From Fervidifonticultor_A sp037443565 (GTDB lineage: Bacteria; Sysuimicrobiota; Sysuimicrobiia; Sysuimicrobiales; Humicultoraceae), in contig JBBIOB010000004.1 of the NCBI GenBank assembly GCA_037443565.1, forward strand, positions 52,057 to 116,056: a DNA stretch of 64,000 bases, read 5' to 3'. Below are positions 48,651-56,479 of this stretch, in pieces. The notes beneath the pieces were generated by a model. That model had not been told where the DNA came from. It did not search any database and saw only the letters and a list, made by a program, of their open reading frames with translations. Both the position numbers and the translations under genes were made by a program. Position 1 is the first letter of the stretch. Each line of letters opens with the position of its first letter.

Positions 48651-50222
48651 ATGGAGCGAGTTCGGATCCCGCTCGCCGCGGTCCTCATCAGTCTGTTGGT
48701 CGGGGTTCCTGCGGGTTGGGCTCAGGCGCCGGTGCCGGTACGTGGAGGCACCCTGACCGTCGCTCTCAGCGCCGACCCACCGGCCCTCGATATCCATTCC
48801 ACCACCGCATATCTCACCGAGATCGTAAGCTGGCACGTCTTCGAACCGCTGTTCACCTACGACCGCAACTACCAGATCACCCCGATGCTGGCGGAAGGCT
48901 ATTCCGTCGGCGCCGGAGGCCGCGAGTTCACCATCACGCTGCGGGCCGGCGTCCGCTTCCACAACGGCCGCGAGATGACCTCGGCCGATGTCGTCGCCTC
49001 GCTGCAGCGCTGGGTCAAGATGGCCACGGTCGCCGTGCCGTTCTTCCGCGACGACATCGAGGCGATCGAGGCCAGGGGGCCGCGCGCCGTCGTGATCAGG
49101 CTCCGGCAGCCGTCCGGCGTCCTGATCGCGGCGCTGGCCCAGCCGATCCAGCTCGCCGGGGTCTACACGCAGCAGGCCGCGGACGCGGCCGGGACCCAGC
49201 GCATCACCGACATGGCCCAGTTGATCGGCACCGGGCCGTTCAGGTTCACCCGCTGGACGCCGGGCCAGGTGATCGAGCTCGAGCGCTTCGACGGCTACGC
49301 GGCGCGCTCCGGCAGCCCCGACGGCTACGGCGGCCAGAAGGTCGCCTACGTCGATCGGCTGCGTTTCGTGATCGTCCCCGATGTACAAACCCGCATCAAC
49401 GGTGTGCTTACCGGGCAGTACGACTACGCCGAGAGCATCACGCCGGACGCGTACGGGGCGCTGCGGGTCGACGCGCGGGCCCGCACGCTGATCCTCAGGC
49501 CCTACGGCCAGCCGATGGCCGTCTTCAACAAGCGCCGTGGCCTCTTCACCGATCGGCGTCTGCGCCAGGCGTTTGTGGCTTCGCTCGACATGGGCCAGAT
49601 CATGGCCGGCACCTTCGGCAACCCGCTCATGTTCCGGGTGGACGGCAGCCTCATGTTCAGGGAATCGCCGTGGCACTCGCGTGAGGGCCTCGAACCCTAC
49701 AACCGCCGCGACCTCGGCCTCGCCCGGCGTCTGATGGCTGAGGCGGGCTACCGCGGCCAGCCGGTCCGCTGGATCACCAGCACCGCCTTCGACTGGGCCT
49801 ACAAGCCCGCGCTGATCGCCTCCCAGCAGCTTCAGGAGGCCGGGTTCAACATGGACCTCCAGGTGCTCGACTGGGCCACGGTCCTCTCGAGGCGCGCGAA
49901 CCCCGATCTGTACGAGGTCTTCAGCACGTCGTTCATCTTCAGTCCCGGTGTGGAACCACCGATCCAGCCGGTGATCCTGAGCGGCACATGGCCGGGCTGG
50001 TGGACAACCGAGGAGAAGGACCGGCTCATTGGCCGGTTGATCCGCGAGCCCAACCTGGAGGCCCGCAAGCGCATCTGGACGGACGTCCAGCGGCTGTACT
50101 GGGAGGACGTGCCCGGGATCAAGTTCGGCGACTTCTTCAACCTGGCCGTTGCGCGGCCTCAGGTGCAGGGCCTGACCACGCGGCCCGACCTGTTCTTCTG
50201 GAACGTCTGGGTTCAGCGCTAG
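48651..50222 (+). CDS. ABC transporter substrate-binding protein, family 5 (DppA-like)
   Basis: 523 residues. Signal peptide (RIPLAAVLISLLVGVPAGWAQAP), then PVRGGTLTVALSADPPALDIHSTT, VFEPLFTYDRNYQITPMLAE, TLRAGVRFHNGREMTSADVVASLQRW, LIGTGPFRFTRWTPGQVIELERF, LRQAFVASLDMGQIM. It binds oligopeptides or similar solutes. AGGAGGG lies 4 nt before the ATG at 48651. First gene of a binding protein-permease-permease operon; paralogous to the orphan at 30593. Confidence 0.93.
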   Translation: MERVRIPLAAVLISLLVGVPAGWAQAPVPVRGGTLTVALSADPPALDIHSTTAYLTEIVSWHVFEPLFTYDRNYQITPMLAEGYSVGAGGREFTITLRAGVRFHNGREMTSADVVASLQRWVKMATVAVPFFRDDIEAIEARGPRAVVIRLRQPSGVLIAALAQPIQLAGVYTQQAADAAGTQRITDMAQLIGTGPFRFTRWTPGQVIELERFDGYAARSGSPDGYGGQKVAYVDRLRFVIVPDVQTRINGVLTGQYDYAESITPDAYGALRVDARARTLILRPYGQPMAVFNKRRGLFTDRRLRQAFVASLDMGQIMAGTFGNPLMFRVDGSLMFRESPWHSREGLEPYNRRDLGLARRLMAEAGYRGQPVRWITSTAFDWAYKPALIASQQLQEAGFNMDLQVLDWATVLSRRANPDLYEVFSTSFIFSPGVEPPIQPVILSGTWPGWWTTEEKDRLIGRLIREPNLEARKRIWTDVQRLYWEDVPGIKFGDFFNLAVARPQVQGLTTRPDLFFWNVWVQR

Positions 50223-50228
50223 GAGACC

Positions 50229-51170
50229 GTGCTCGCGTACGTCGCGCGGCGGCTGGTCGCGATGGTTCCGATCGTCATCCTGGTCGGAACCATCGTCTTC
50301 CTGCTGATCCACCTTACGCCCGGCGACCCGGTGGTCATCATGCTGGGCCCCGACGCCAGCGAGGAGGCGGTCACGCGCCTCCGCACCGAGCTCGGCCTGG
50401 ACGCGCCGGTGTACAGGCAGTGGACGCGGTGGTTCCAGCGCGTGCTGGTCGGTGACCTCGGCACGTCGATCTTCTTCGGGGTCCCCGTCACCGAGACGAT
50501 CCGCCGGCACCTGCCGCCCACGATCTACCTCAGCGCCTTGGCGATCCTGGTCGCGGTCGGCATCGGCGTGCCGGCGGGGATCATCTCGGCGGTACGACGA
50601 GGGTCGGCGCTGGACCAAGCCGTGACCATGACGGCGTTTCTCGGCGTCTCGATCCCGGAGTTCTGGCTGGCGCTGAACCTGGTGCTACTGTTCGCGGTCA
50701 ATCTGCAACTGCTGCCGGTCGCGGGGTATGCGCCGCCGACCGCCGGGCTCGCGGTCAGCCTCCGGTACCTAGTGCTACCGGCGTTTACCATGGGGTTCGT
50801 CCAGTCGGCGCTGATCGCCCGCATGACGCGCGCGGCGATGCTCGAGGTGGTGGTGGCGGACTACGTCCGGACCGCGCGGGCCAAAGGGCTGCCGTCGCCG
50901 CGCGTGACCATGCGTCACATCTTTCCCAACGCCCTGATCACCGTGATCACCGTGATCGGCATCATCTTCTCGGTGATGATGGGCGGCAACGTCATCGCCG
51001 AGACGATCTTCACCATCCCCGGGCTGGGGCAACTCCTGATGTCCTCGGTGCTCCGCCGCGACTACCCGGTCATCCAGGGGATCGTGCTGCTGGTCGCCGC
51101 GGCCTACGTGGTTATCAACCTGCTGGTCGACGTCGCGTACGCCCTGGTCGATCCGAGGATCCGATATTGA
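50229..51170 (+). CDS. ABC transporter permease (DppB/OppB-like)
   Basis: 313 residues. LAYVARRLVAMVPIVILVGTIVFLLIHLTPGDPVVIMLG is the standard DppB start. Then VLVGDLGTSIFFGVPVTETIRRHLPPTIYLS, SIPEFWLALNLVLLF, and the EAA loop VVADYVRTARAKGLPSPRVTMRHIFPNALI. The ending VINLLVDVAYALVDPRIRY is also typical. The start is GTG 50229 with AGGAG just upstream, 6 nt after the binding-protein stop. Confidence 0.95.
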   Translation: MLAYVARRLVAMVPIVILVGTIVFLLIHLTPGDPVVIMLGPDASEEAVTRLRTELGLDAPVYRQWTRWFQRVLVGDLGTSIFFGVPVTETIRRHLPPTIYLSALAILVAVGIGVPAGIISAVRRGSALDQAVTMTAFLGVSIPEFWLALNLVLLFAVNLQLLPVAGYAPPTAGLAVSLRYLVLPAFTMGFVQSALIARMTRAAMLEVVVADYVRTARAKGLPSPRVTMRHIFPNALITVITVIGIIFSVMMGGNVIAETIFTIPGLGQLLMSSVLRRDYPVIQGIVLLVAAAYVVINLLVDVAYALVDPRIRY

Positions 51171-52063
51171 TGCGGCGCCGCCATCCGGCCGGTGATGCGC
51201 AGCCTGCCCGCGGTATCCCTCCGTGGGTGAAGCGGTGGCGCGTCCTGCTGCGCCGCCCGGTGGTGATCGCCGGAGGGGGGCTCTTCCTCCTGTTGGTCCT
51301 CCTGGGTACGCTGGCCCCATACCTGGCGCCGGTAGGCCCGCAGACCATGCAGATCATCGACCGGCTGACGCCGCCGTCGGGCCGCTACCTGCTCGGCACC
51401 GACGACTTCGGCCGGGACCTGCTCAGCCGGGTCCTCCACGGCATCCGGTTGTCGCTGACCATCGGCGCGACGGTGGTCCTATTCAGCACGGCCATCGGGT
51501 TGCCGATCGGCCTGCTGGCCGGGTACCTGCCCGGGCTCGACAACCTGCTCATGCGCCTGATGGACGCGCTCATGGCGTTTCCCGCGGTCATCCTGGCCAT
51601 CGCGCTGATGGCCGCGCTGGGGCCGAGCGCCGTGAATGTCACCGTGGCTCTGGGGATCGTGTACGCCCCCCGCATGGCCCGGATCGTCCGCGGCAGCGTG
51701 CTCGTCGTCCGGCAGTTCGAGTACGTCACCGCGGCGCGGGCGCTGGGCATGCGCGACGGCCCCATCATGCTGCGCCACGTGCTGCCCAACTGCCTGTCCC
51801 CGGTCATCGTCCAGGGGACTTTTATCTTCGCCTACGCGGTGCTGGGCGAGGCGCTGCTGAGCTTCCTGGGCGCCGGGGTGCCGCCCCACGTGCCGAGCCT
51901 GGGGAACATCCTCGCGGGCGGGCGCGTTTACATGGGCCAGGCGCCCTGGATCACGATCTTCCCCGGCGTGGCGATCATGATGCTGGTGCTCGGGCTCAAC
52001 CTGTTTGGCGACGGGCTGCGCGACGCGCTCGACCCCCGCCTCGTGCAGAGCCGGTCTGGGTAG
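51170..52063 (+). CDS. ABC transporter permease (DppC/OppC-like)
   Basis: 297 residues. RPVVIAGGGLFLLLVLLGTLAPYLAPV, then LTPPSGRYLLGTDDFGRDLLSRVLHGIRLSL, PAVILAIALMAALGPSAVNV, EAA loop YVTAARALGMRDGPIMLRHVLPNCLSP, closing LNLFGDGLRDALDPRL. It forms the channel with the preceding permease. The ATG overlaps its stop (TGATG). No DppD/DppF ATPases follow; the next gene is on the opposite strand, so ATPases must be supplied from elsewhere. Confidence 0.95.
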   Translation: MRRRHPAGDAQPARGIPPWVKRWRVLLRRPVVIAGGGLFLLLVLLGTLAPYLAPVGPQTMQIIDRLTPPSGRYLLGTDDFGRDLLSRVLHGIRLSLTIGATVVLFSTAIGLPIGLLAGYLPGLDNLLMRLMDALMAFPAVILAIALMAALGPSAVNVTVALGIVYAPRMARIVRGSVLVVRQFEYVTAARALGMRDGPIMLRHVLPNCLSPVIVQGTFIFAYAVLGEALLSFLGAGVPPHVPSLGNILAGGRVYMGQAPWITIFPGVAIMMLVLGLNLFGDGLRDALDPRLVQSRSG

Positions 52064-52071
52064 TCGCGGGA

Positions 52072-53019
52072 TCAGTCCGCCGTGAATCGGGTCCCGGTCT
52101 TCCCCTCCAGCGCCCGCTCGATGTTCTCGGGGTTGGTGACGAGTGCTTCCCTGCCGCCGCGCTCGAGGTACCAGACGATCGCCTGAATCTTCGGCCCCAT
52201 GCTGCCCTTGGCGAAGTGGACGCCCTCGGCCAGGTACTGCCTCGCCTGCGCCAGCGTCATGTGCGAGAGCCACTCCTGGTTCGGCTTGCCGAAGTTGATC
52301 GCCACCTTCTCCACCGCCGTGCTGATGACAAACAGGTCGGCGTCGATCGTGTTGGCCAGCAGCGACGACGCGTAGTCTTTGTCGATCACCGCGGCGATCC
52401 CGCGCAGCATGCCGTCGCCGTCGGCCACCACCGGGATGCCGCCGCCGCCGACCGTGATCACGGTGAACCCCGTGCGGATCAGGTCGAGCACCGCATCCTG
52501 CTCGACGATGCGGCGAGGCAGCGGAGACGGCACGACCCGGCGCCAGCCCCTTCCGGCGTCCTCCATCACCGCCCACCCCTCGTCGTCCCGCCGGCGCTTC
52601 GCCGTGGCCTCGTCCATGTATGACCCGATCGGCTTGGAGGGGTTCGCAAAGGCCGGATCATCCGCGGCCACCTCGACCTGGGTCACGACGGTCACGGCGC
52701 TCTTGGCGATCTCCATCCGGCGGAAGTGGTTGTAGAGGTTCTGCTGCAGCGCGTAGCCGATCGCGCCTTGCGTGTCGGCGCCGCAGGCATCGAGCGGCAC
52801 TTCGTGGAGCTCGTGGCGGGACAGCTCCGACCTCCGCAGGATGAACCCCACCTGCGGGCCGTTGCCGTGCGTCACCGCGACGTCCCACCCGGCCTTGATC
52901 ATCCCGGCGATGTGCTCGCAGGTCTCGCCCGCGGCGTGGTACTGATCCTCGACCGACTGGTGCTGGGGGTCCTTGATGAGCGAGTTGCCGCCAATGGCGA
53001 CGACCGCGACCTTGCCCAT
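52072..53019 (-). CDS. arcC: Carbamate kinase
   Basis: 315 residues. Makes ATP from carbamoyl phosphate and ADP. Motifs: VAVVAIGGNSLIKDP, THGNGPQVGFILRRSE, DACGADTQGAIGYALQQNL, GYVxP-like RRVVPSPLPRRIVE, ITVGGGGIPVV, VIDKDYASSLLANTIDADLFVISTAVEKVAINFGKP, MGPKIQAIVWYLERGGREALVTNPENIERAL. GGAGG precedes the ATG at 53019. It is last in the carbamoyl-transfer/PLP operon, 11 nt after the transcarbamoylase, so the operon probably conserves energy from a carbamoylated compound. Confidence 0.96.
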   Translation of the reverse strand: MGKVAVVAIGGNSLIKDPQHQSVEDQYHAAGETCEHIAGMIKAGWDVAVTHGNGPQVGFILRRSELSRHELHEVPLDACGADTQGAIGYALQQNLYNHFRRMEIAKSAVTVVTQVEVAADDPAFANPSKPIGSYMDEATAKRRRDDEGWAVMEDAGRGWRRVVPSPLPRRIVEQDAVLDLIRTGFTVITVGGGGIPVVADGDGMLRGIAAVIDKDYASSLLANTIDADLFVISTAVEKVAINFGKPNQEWLSHMTLAQARQYLAEGVHFAKGSMGPKIQAIVWYLERGGREALVTNPENIERALEGKTGTRFTAD

Positions 53020-53030
53020 GGGTATCCTCC

Positions 53031-54008
53031 CTAACTCATCGTAAGGGCCATGACGGCCTTCTGCCCGTGCAGCCGGTTCTCGGCCTCGTCGTAGACCACC
53101 GAGTGCGGCCCATCGATCACCCCGTCGGTGACCTCGATGTTGCGGTCGGCCGGCAGCGGGTGCATGTAGATGGCGTCCGGGGCGGCAAGCCCCATCCGGC
53201 GCTCGTCGGTGATCCAGTCCTGGTACTTCCGGATGATCCTGGCGCCTTCTTTCTCGTCGGTGGTCGCCAGCAGGGCCCCCCAGCTCTTGGCGTAGATGAT
53301 GTCGCTGCCGCGGAAGCCGGCCTCGAAGTCGTCCATGATCTCAAAGCCCGCCCCGGCCTTCCGGGCGTTCTCCTTCGCCTGCTCGACGACGTCCGGCATG
53401 AGCGTGAACTCGGGCGGATGGACCAGGCGCACGTTCAGGCCGAACCGCGGCATCAGGAGGATCAGGTCCTGCGGAATGCTGATCGGCTTCTGGTAGCTTG
53501 CCGCGTAGGCCCAGCTCACGGTGATGGTCTTGCCCCGGGGATCACCCTTCTTCTCGATGATCGTCATGAGGTCGGCCAGCGTCTGGAAGGGGTGCCAGAG
53601 GTCGCACTGCATGTTGAGCACCGGCACCCGGCTGGCCGCGGCGACGTCGTTGATGTACCGGTTTCCGATCCCCCAGTCGACGTTGCGGATCGCGATCCCG
53701 TCGTTGTAGCGACCGAGGATCTCGCCGATCTCCTTGGCGGTGTCGCCGTGGGCGATCTGCGTGGTCCGGCTCTCGATGAACTGGGCGTGCCCACCGAGCT
53801 GCGCCATCCCGGCCTCGAACGACGCGCGGGTCCGGGTACTGGAGAAGAAGAACAGCAGCGCCAGCACCTTGTCGCGCAGGTACGGGTGCGGAAGGCCGAG
53901 CGCCCGCTTGCGCTTCAGGTCGAACGCCACATCGAGGGCGGTCTCGATCTCTTCCTTGGTCCACTCCTGGAGCGCGATCAGGTCGCGCCCGCGAAGATGC
54001 GTCTGCAC
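53031..54008 (-). CDS. Ornithine carbamoyltransferase-like protein (YgeW-type)
   Basis: 325 residues. Carbamoyl phosphate motif SSTRTRASFEAGMAQLGGHA; then IGEILGRYNDGIAIRNVD, MQCDLWHPFQTLADLMTI (HPxQ), TVSWAYAAS, and C-terminal MHPLPADRNIEVTDGV. The HPLPADR in place of OTCase HCLP and the start VQTHLRGRDLIALQEWTKEEIE are YgeW/SOTCase-like, so the amino substrate may not be ornithine. GGAGG lies 7 nt before the GTG at 54008. It follows a PyrB-like gene and precedes carbamate kinase, an arrangement resembling the E. coli ygeW-yqeA region. Confidence 0.85.
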   Translation of the reverse strand: MQTHLRGRDLIALQEWTKEEIETALDVAFDLKRKRALGLPHPYLRDKVLALLFFFSSTRTRASFEAGMAQLGGHAQFIESRTTQIAHGDTAKEIGEILGRYNDGIAIRNVDWGIGNRYINDVAAASRVPVLNMQCDLWHPFQTLADLMTIIEKKGDPRGKTITVSWAYAASYQKPISIPQDLILLMPRFGLNVRLVHPPEFTLMPDVVEQAKENARKAGAGFEIMDDFEAGFRGSDIIYAKSWGALLATTDEKEGARIIRKYQDWITDERRMGLAAPDAIYMHPLPADRNIEVTDGVIDGPHSVVYDEAENRLHGQKAVMALTMS

Positions 54009-54025
54009 CGTCGGTCCTCCCTCCC

Positions 54026-54979
54026 CTACTCCATCGCGCCCAGGACGAGCGCCAGCAGCGCCATCCGCGTGACCACGCCGTTGAACGCCTCGGTCCAGTA
54101 GCGCGCGTGCCGGGTGGCGTCCACGTCGGGCGGCAGCTCGTCCATGCGTGGCAGTGAGTGCAACACGATCGCGCCGCGCTTGGCGCGCTCGCGCAGCATC
54201 TGCCGGGTGACCTTGTAGGCCGCGGGGGTCATCCCCACCTCGCCGGCGCGCTCGTCGCGGGACTTCGTGTAGTCGGGCTGGACCACCGGCTCCATGTAGA
54301 TCACATCGGCCTCGCCGATGACCTCCTCGGCGGTGGCCACCTCGCGGTACCGGACGTTGCGCTCGTCGAGCTCGGCTTTGAACTCGGGCAGCAGCGACAT
54401 CTCCGGCGGCGAGACGACAAAGGCGTCCATGTCGAACTGCGACATCGCGTAGAGGATCGAGTGCATCGTCCGCATCCGCATGTCGCCCACCAGCAGGACC
54501 TTCAGCCCGTCGAGGGTGCCGAGCTCCTTCCAGGTCGTGTAGAGGTCGGTCAGGACCTGGGTGGGGTGCTCGCCCCATCCGTCGCCGCAGTTGATCACCG
54601 GCACCGACGCCCAGCGGGCGGCCTCATGGGGCGCGCCCTGCTGGAAGTGCCGCATGGCGATGACGTCGCCGTAGTACTCCAGCATGTGCACGGTGTCCTT
54701 GATCGACTCCTGGTAGAAGTCGCCTGCGCGGGTCATCTTCACGTCCGAGAACCCGAGCACGCTCCCGCCCAGGCGGAGCATCGCGGCTTCCGTGGCCAGC
54801 CGCGTGCGGGTGCTGGGCTGGTAGAACGCGGTGCACAGCGTCTTGGACTTGAGCAGATCGGTGTTGCGCCGGTCCCGGGCGAACGGCGCGAGTTCGTCCG
54901 CCACCTGGAAGACCCGGAAGTACTCGTTCCGTTCGAAGTCCTTGAGCGAGAGAATGTCACGTCCGAGAAAGCTCCTCAT
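54026..54979 (-). CDS. Aspartate carbamoyltransferase catalytic chain-like protein
   Basis: 317 residues. Motifs of ATCase: SLKDFERNEYFRVFQVADEL, PSTRTRLATEAAMLRLGG, SIKDTVHMLEYYGDVIAMRH, VINCGDGWGEHPTQVLTDLYT, KVLLVGDMRMRTMHSILYAM, VVQPDYTKSRDE, IVLHSLPRMDELPPDVD. The usual HPLPR has HSLPR here. In biosynthesis it makes carbamoyl aspartate. In this setting, beside carbamate kinase and a second transcarbamoylase, it could instead work in the catabolic direction on another amine. No pyrC or pyrI is adjacent. Start ATG 54979. Confidence 0.88.
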   Translation of the reverse strand: MRSFLGRDILSLKDFERNEYFRVFQVADELAPFARDRRNTDLLKSKTLCTAFYQPSTRTRLATEAAMLRLGGSVLGFSDVKMTRAGDFYQESIKDTVHMLEYYGDVIAMRHFQQGAPHEAARWASVPVINCGDGWGEHPTQVLTDLYTTWKELGTLDGLKVLLVGDMRMRTMHSILYAMSQFDMDAFVVSPPEMSLLPEFKAELDERNVRYREVATAEEVIGEADVIYMEPVVQPDYTKSRDERAGEVGMTPAAYKVTRQMLRERAKRGAIVLHSLPRMDELPPDVDATRHARYWTEAFNGVVTRMALLALVLGAME

Positions 54980-55004
54980 GTACCTGATCCGCTCCTCTCT
55001 GTGT

Positions 55005-55031
55005 CCCCAGCCCTGCTCCGCAGGGCTGGGG
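55005..55031 (-). terminator. Strong hairpin in front of the PyrB-like gene
   Basis: CCCCAGCCCTGC / GCAGGGCTGGGG, 12 perfect base pairs with a 3-nt loop. It sits between the PLP-enzyme stop (55064) and the PyrB-like start (54979), with no T-run after it on the minus strand. It may be an internal attenuator or processing site within the operon rather than a full terminator. Confidence 0.5.
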
Positions 55032-55063
55032 GGCTTTCGCACATCCGCAGCGCAATCGTCCTG

Positions 55064-56479
55064 CTATCGCCTCACTCCCGTAAACAACACCCCCACTGCC
55101 TCGTCCGGGCCTACCCCTCCCCTCCGGCGTAGGTGGAGCAGACCGGCCAGACCCGCGGATCCGGTGTGATCCACGTCGATCCCGGTGGTGCTGCGGGCCA
55201 GGTCGTTCGCCTCGTGAAGGGCTTCCTCCGAGACCACGACGGGGTAGCCGCCGCTCTCGACCATCCCCCGGAGCACGGCCAGCCAGTCGTAGGTCTCATC
55301 GTCGAGGATCCCGTGGGCGATGCTCTTCGGTTCGTGCTCCCAGGGCCACATGTACGCGCGGCGGTGCGCCGCCGCATGCCGTAACCCGGCGTCCACCGTC
55401 GGCACCGCCGCGGGACTGCGCAGCAGTTCGGCCCGTGCAGCATCGCCGTCCGGGAGCGTACTGCCGTCCAGCCGTCGAAGCACATCCTCGACCACGCGGT
55501 CGTATGCTCGCCGCAAGGGATACCCGCCCTCGGTCTGCACCGCATGCACGCGGGGCATTGCATCCAGCGTCCCCAGGCGCACCGCGTCGCGCAGCCCCTG
55601 GACGCACGCGCTGGCCAGCGCGCCGCCGCCAACCTGCACGAACACGCGGTCGAGCCGGCCGCCGGCATCGGCGAGCTGGGAGACGATCTCGTAGGCCAGG
55701 GTCTTGCCGCCCTCGATCGTTAGGCCGTTGTCCGGCCCCTGACAGGTGAACGGCACGGCGCCTTCGCGAACCGCCTCCTGCAGGCGGTGGTAGGTCGGAT
55801 CGCCGAGGATGCCGTCTTCCCTGGGACACACGGTCAGGTGCGCCCCCAGCCGCTGCAGCCGTTCCACGACCGGCAGATCGGCCCACGGCGGCACAAAGAC
55901 CTGCAGGGGCCGTCCGCCGGCGCGGGCGACCACCGCTGCGGCCAGAGCCGCGTTGCCGCATGACGCGATGGCCAGCGGCTGGCCGGCGGCCGACGCCGCA
56001 CCAGCCAGGCCGGTGCGCGCGACGACCTCCAGGTGGATCAGCAGGCCCATCAGGTGCCGGGCTTTGTGCGAGCCGGAGACGTTTCCGGTTTCGTCCTTCA
56101 CCCAGACGCCACCGGGCGCGTCGAACCCCAGGCGCCGGCTGAGGGCCTCAATCGGGCCGAAGGGCGTGACCTGGAACCCGCGGCCGTCCACCGCCGCGAC
56201 GGCCCGGTCCAGCCGCTCGACGAGCGCCACGTTCTCCGCATCGGACAGCCCGTGTGCGCGGCCCAGATGATACGAGTAGAACATCGTCCGGTAGCGGACG
56301 AACGGATTGGGCTCATCGCCGGTGGGAAACCGCAGCCGCGCGGGATCGAGCCGGGCCGTCATCACGTGATCGATATCGTCGTTTCGGCCGGCATTGGGGC
56401 ACCGGAACGGATACGGCTCACCGGGTGGCGCCTCGGCGCCGCACCCGGCGCACACGATGGCGACAGGCAGCGCGCTCAC
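55064..56479 (-). CDS. Threonine synthase-like PLP enzyme (fold type II)
   Basis: 471 residues. The N-terminal zinc-ribbon-like CAGCGAEAPPGEPYPFRCPN is shared with threonine synthases. The PLP lysine lies in VKDETGNVSGSHKARHLMGLL; AIASCGNAALAAAVVARA is the phosphate-binding/Asn loop; VFVQVGGGALASACVQGL is the glycine-rich PLP-phosphate site. The C-terminal region (SEEALHEANDLARSTTGIDVDHTGSAGLAGLL) follows ThrC-like enzymes. GSHKAR differs from canonical GSFKDR, so the substrate may not be O-phosphohomoserine. The GTG at 56479 overlaps the stop of the upstream PLP gene (GTGA). Confidence 0.85.
   Translation of the reverse strand: MSALPVAIVCAGCGAEAPPGEPYPFRCPNAGRNDDIDHVMTARLDPARLRFPTGDEPNPFVRYRTMFYSYHLGRAHGLSDAENVALVERLDRAVAAVDGRGFQVTPFGPIEALSRRLGFDAPGGVWVKDETGNVSGSHKARHLMGLLIHLEVVARTGLAGAASAAGQPLAIASCGNAALAAAVVARAGGRPLQVFVPPWADLPVVERLQRLGAHLTVCPREDGILGDPTYHRLQEAVREGAVPFTCQGPDNGLTIEGGKTLAYEIVSQLADAGGRLDRVFVQVGGGALASACVQGLRDAVRLGTLDAMPRVHAVQTEGGYPLRRAYDRVVEDVLRRLDGSTLPDGDAARAELLRSPAAVPTVDAGLRHAAAHRRAYMWPWEHEPKSIAHGILDDETYDWLAVLRGMVESGGYPVVVSEEALHEANDLARSTTGIDVDHTGSAGLAGLLHLRRRGGVGPDEAVGVLFTGVRR

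Noticed and set aside
47547..50618. Very long open frame (about 1000 codons) antisense to the ABC transporter genes
   Set aside because: It is low-complexity Arg/Asp/His/Gly-rich protein typical of the complement of high-GC coding DNA, and the opposite strand has three well-supported genes.
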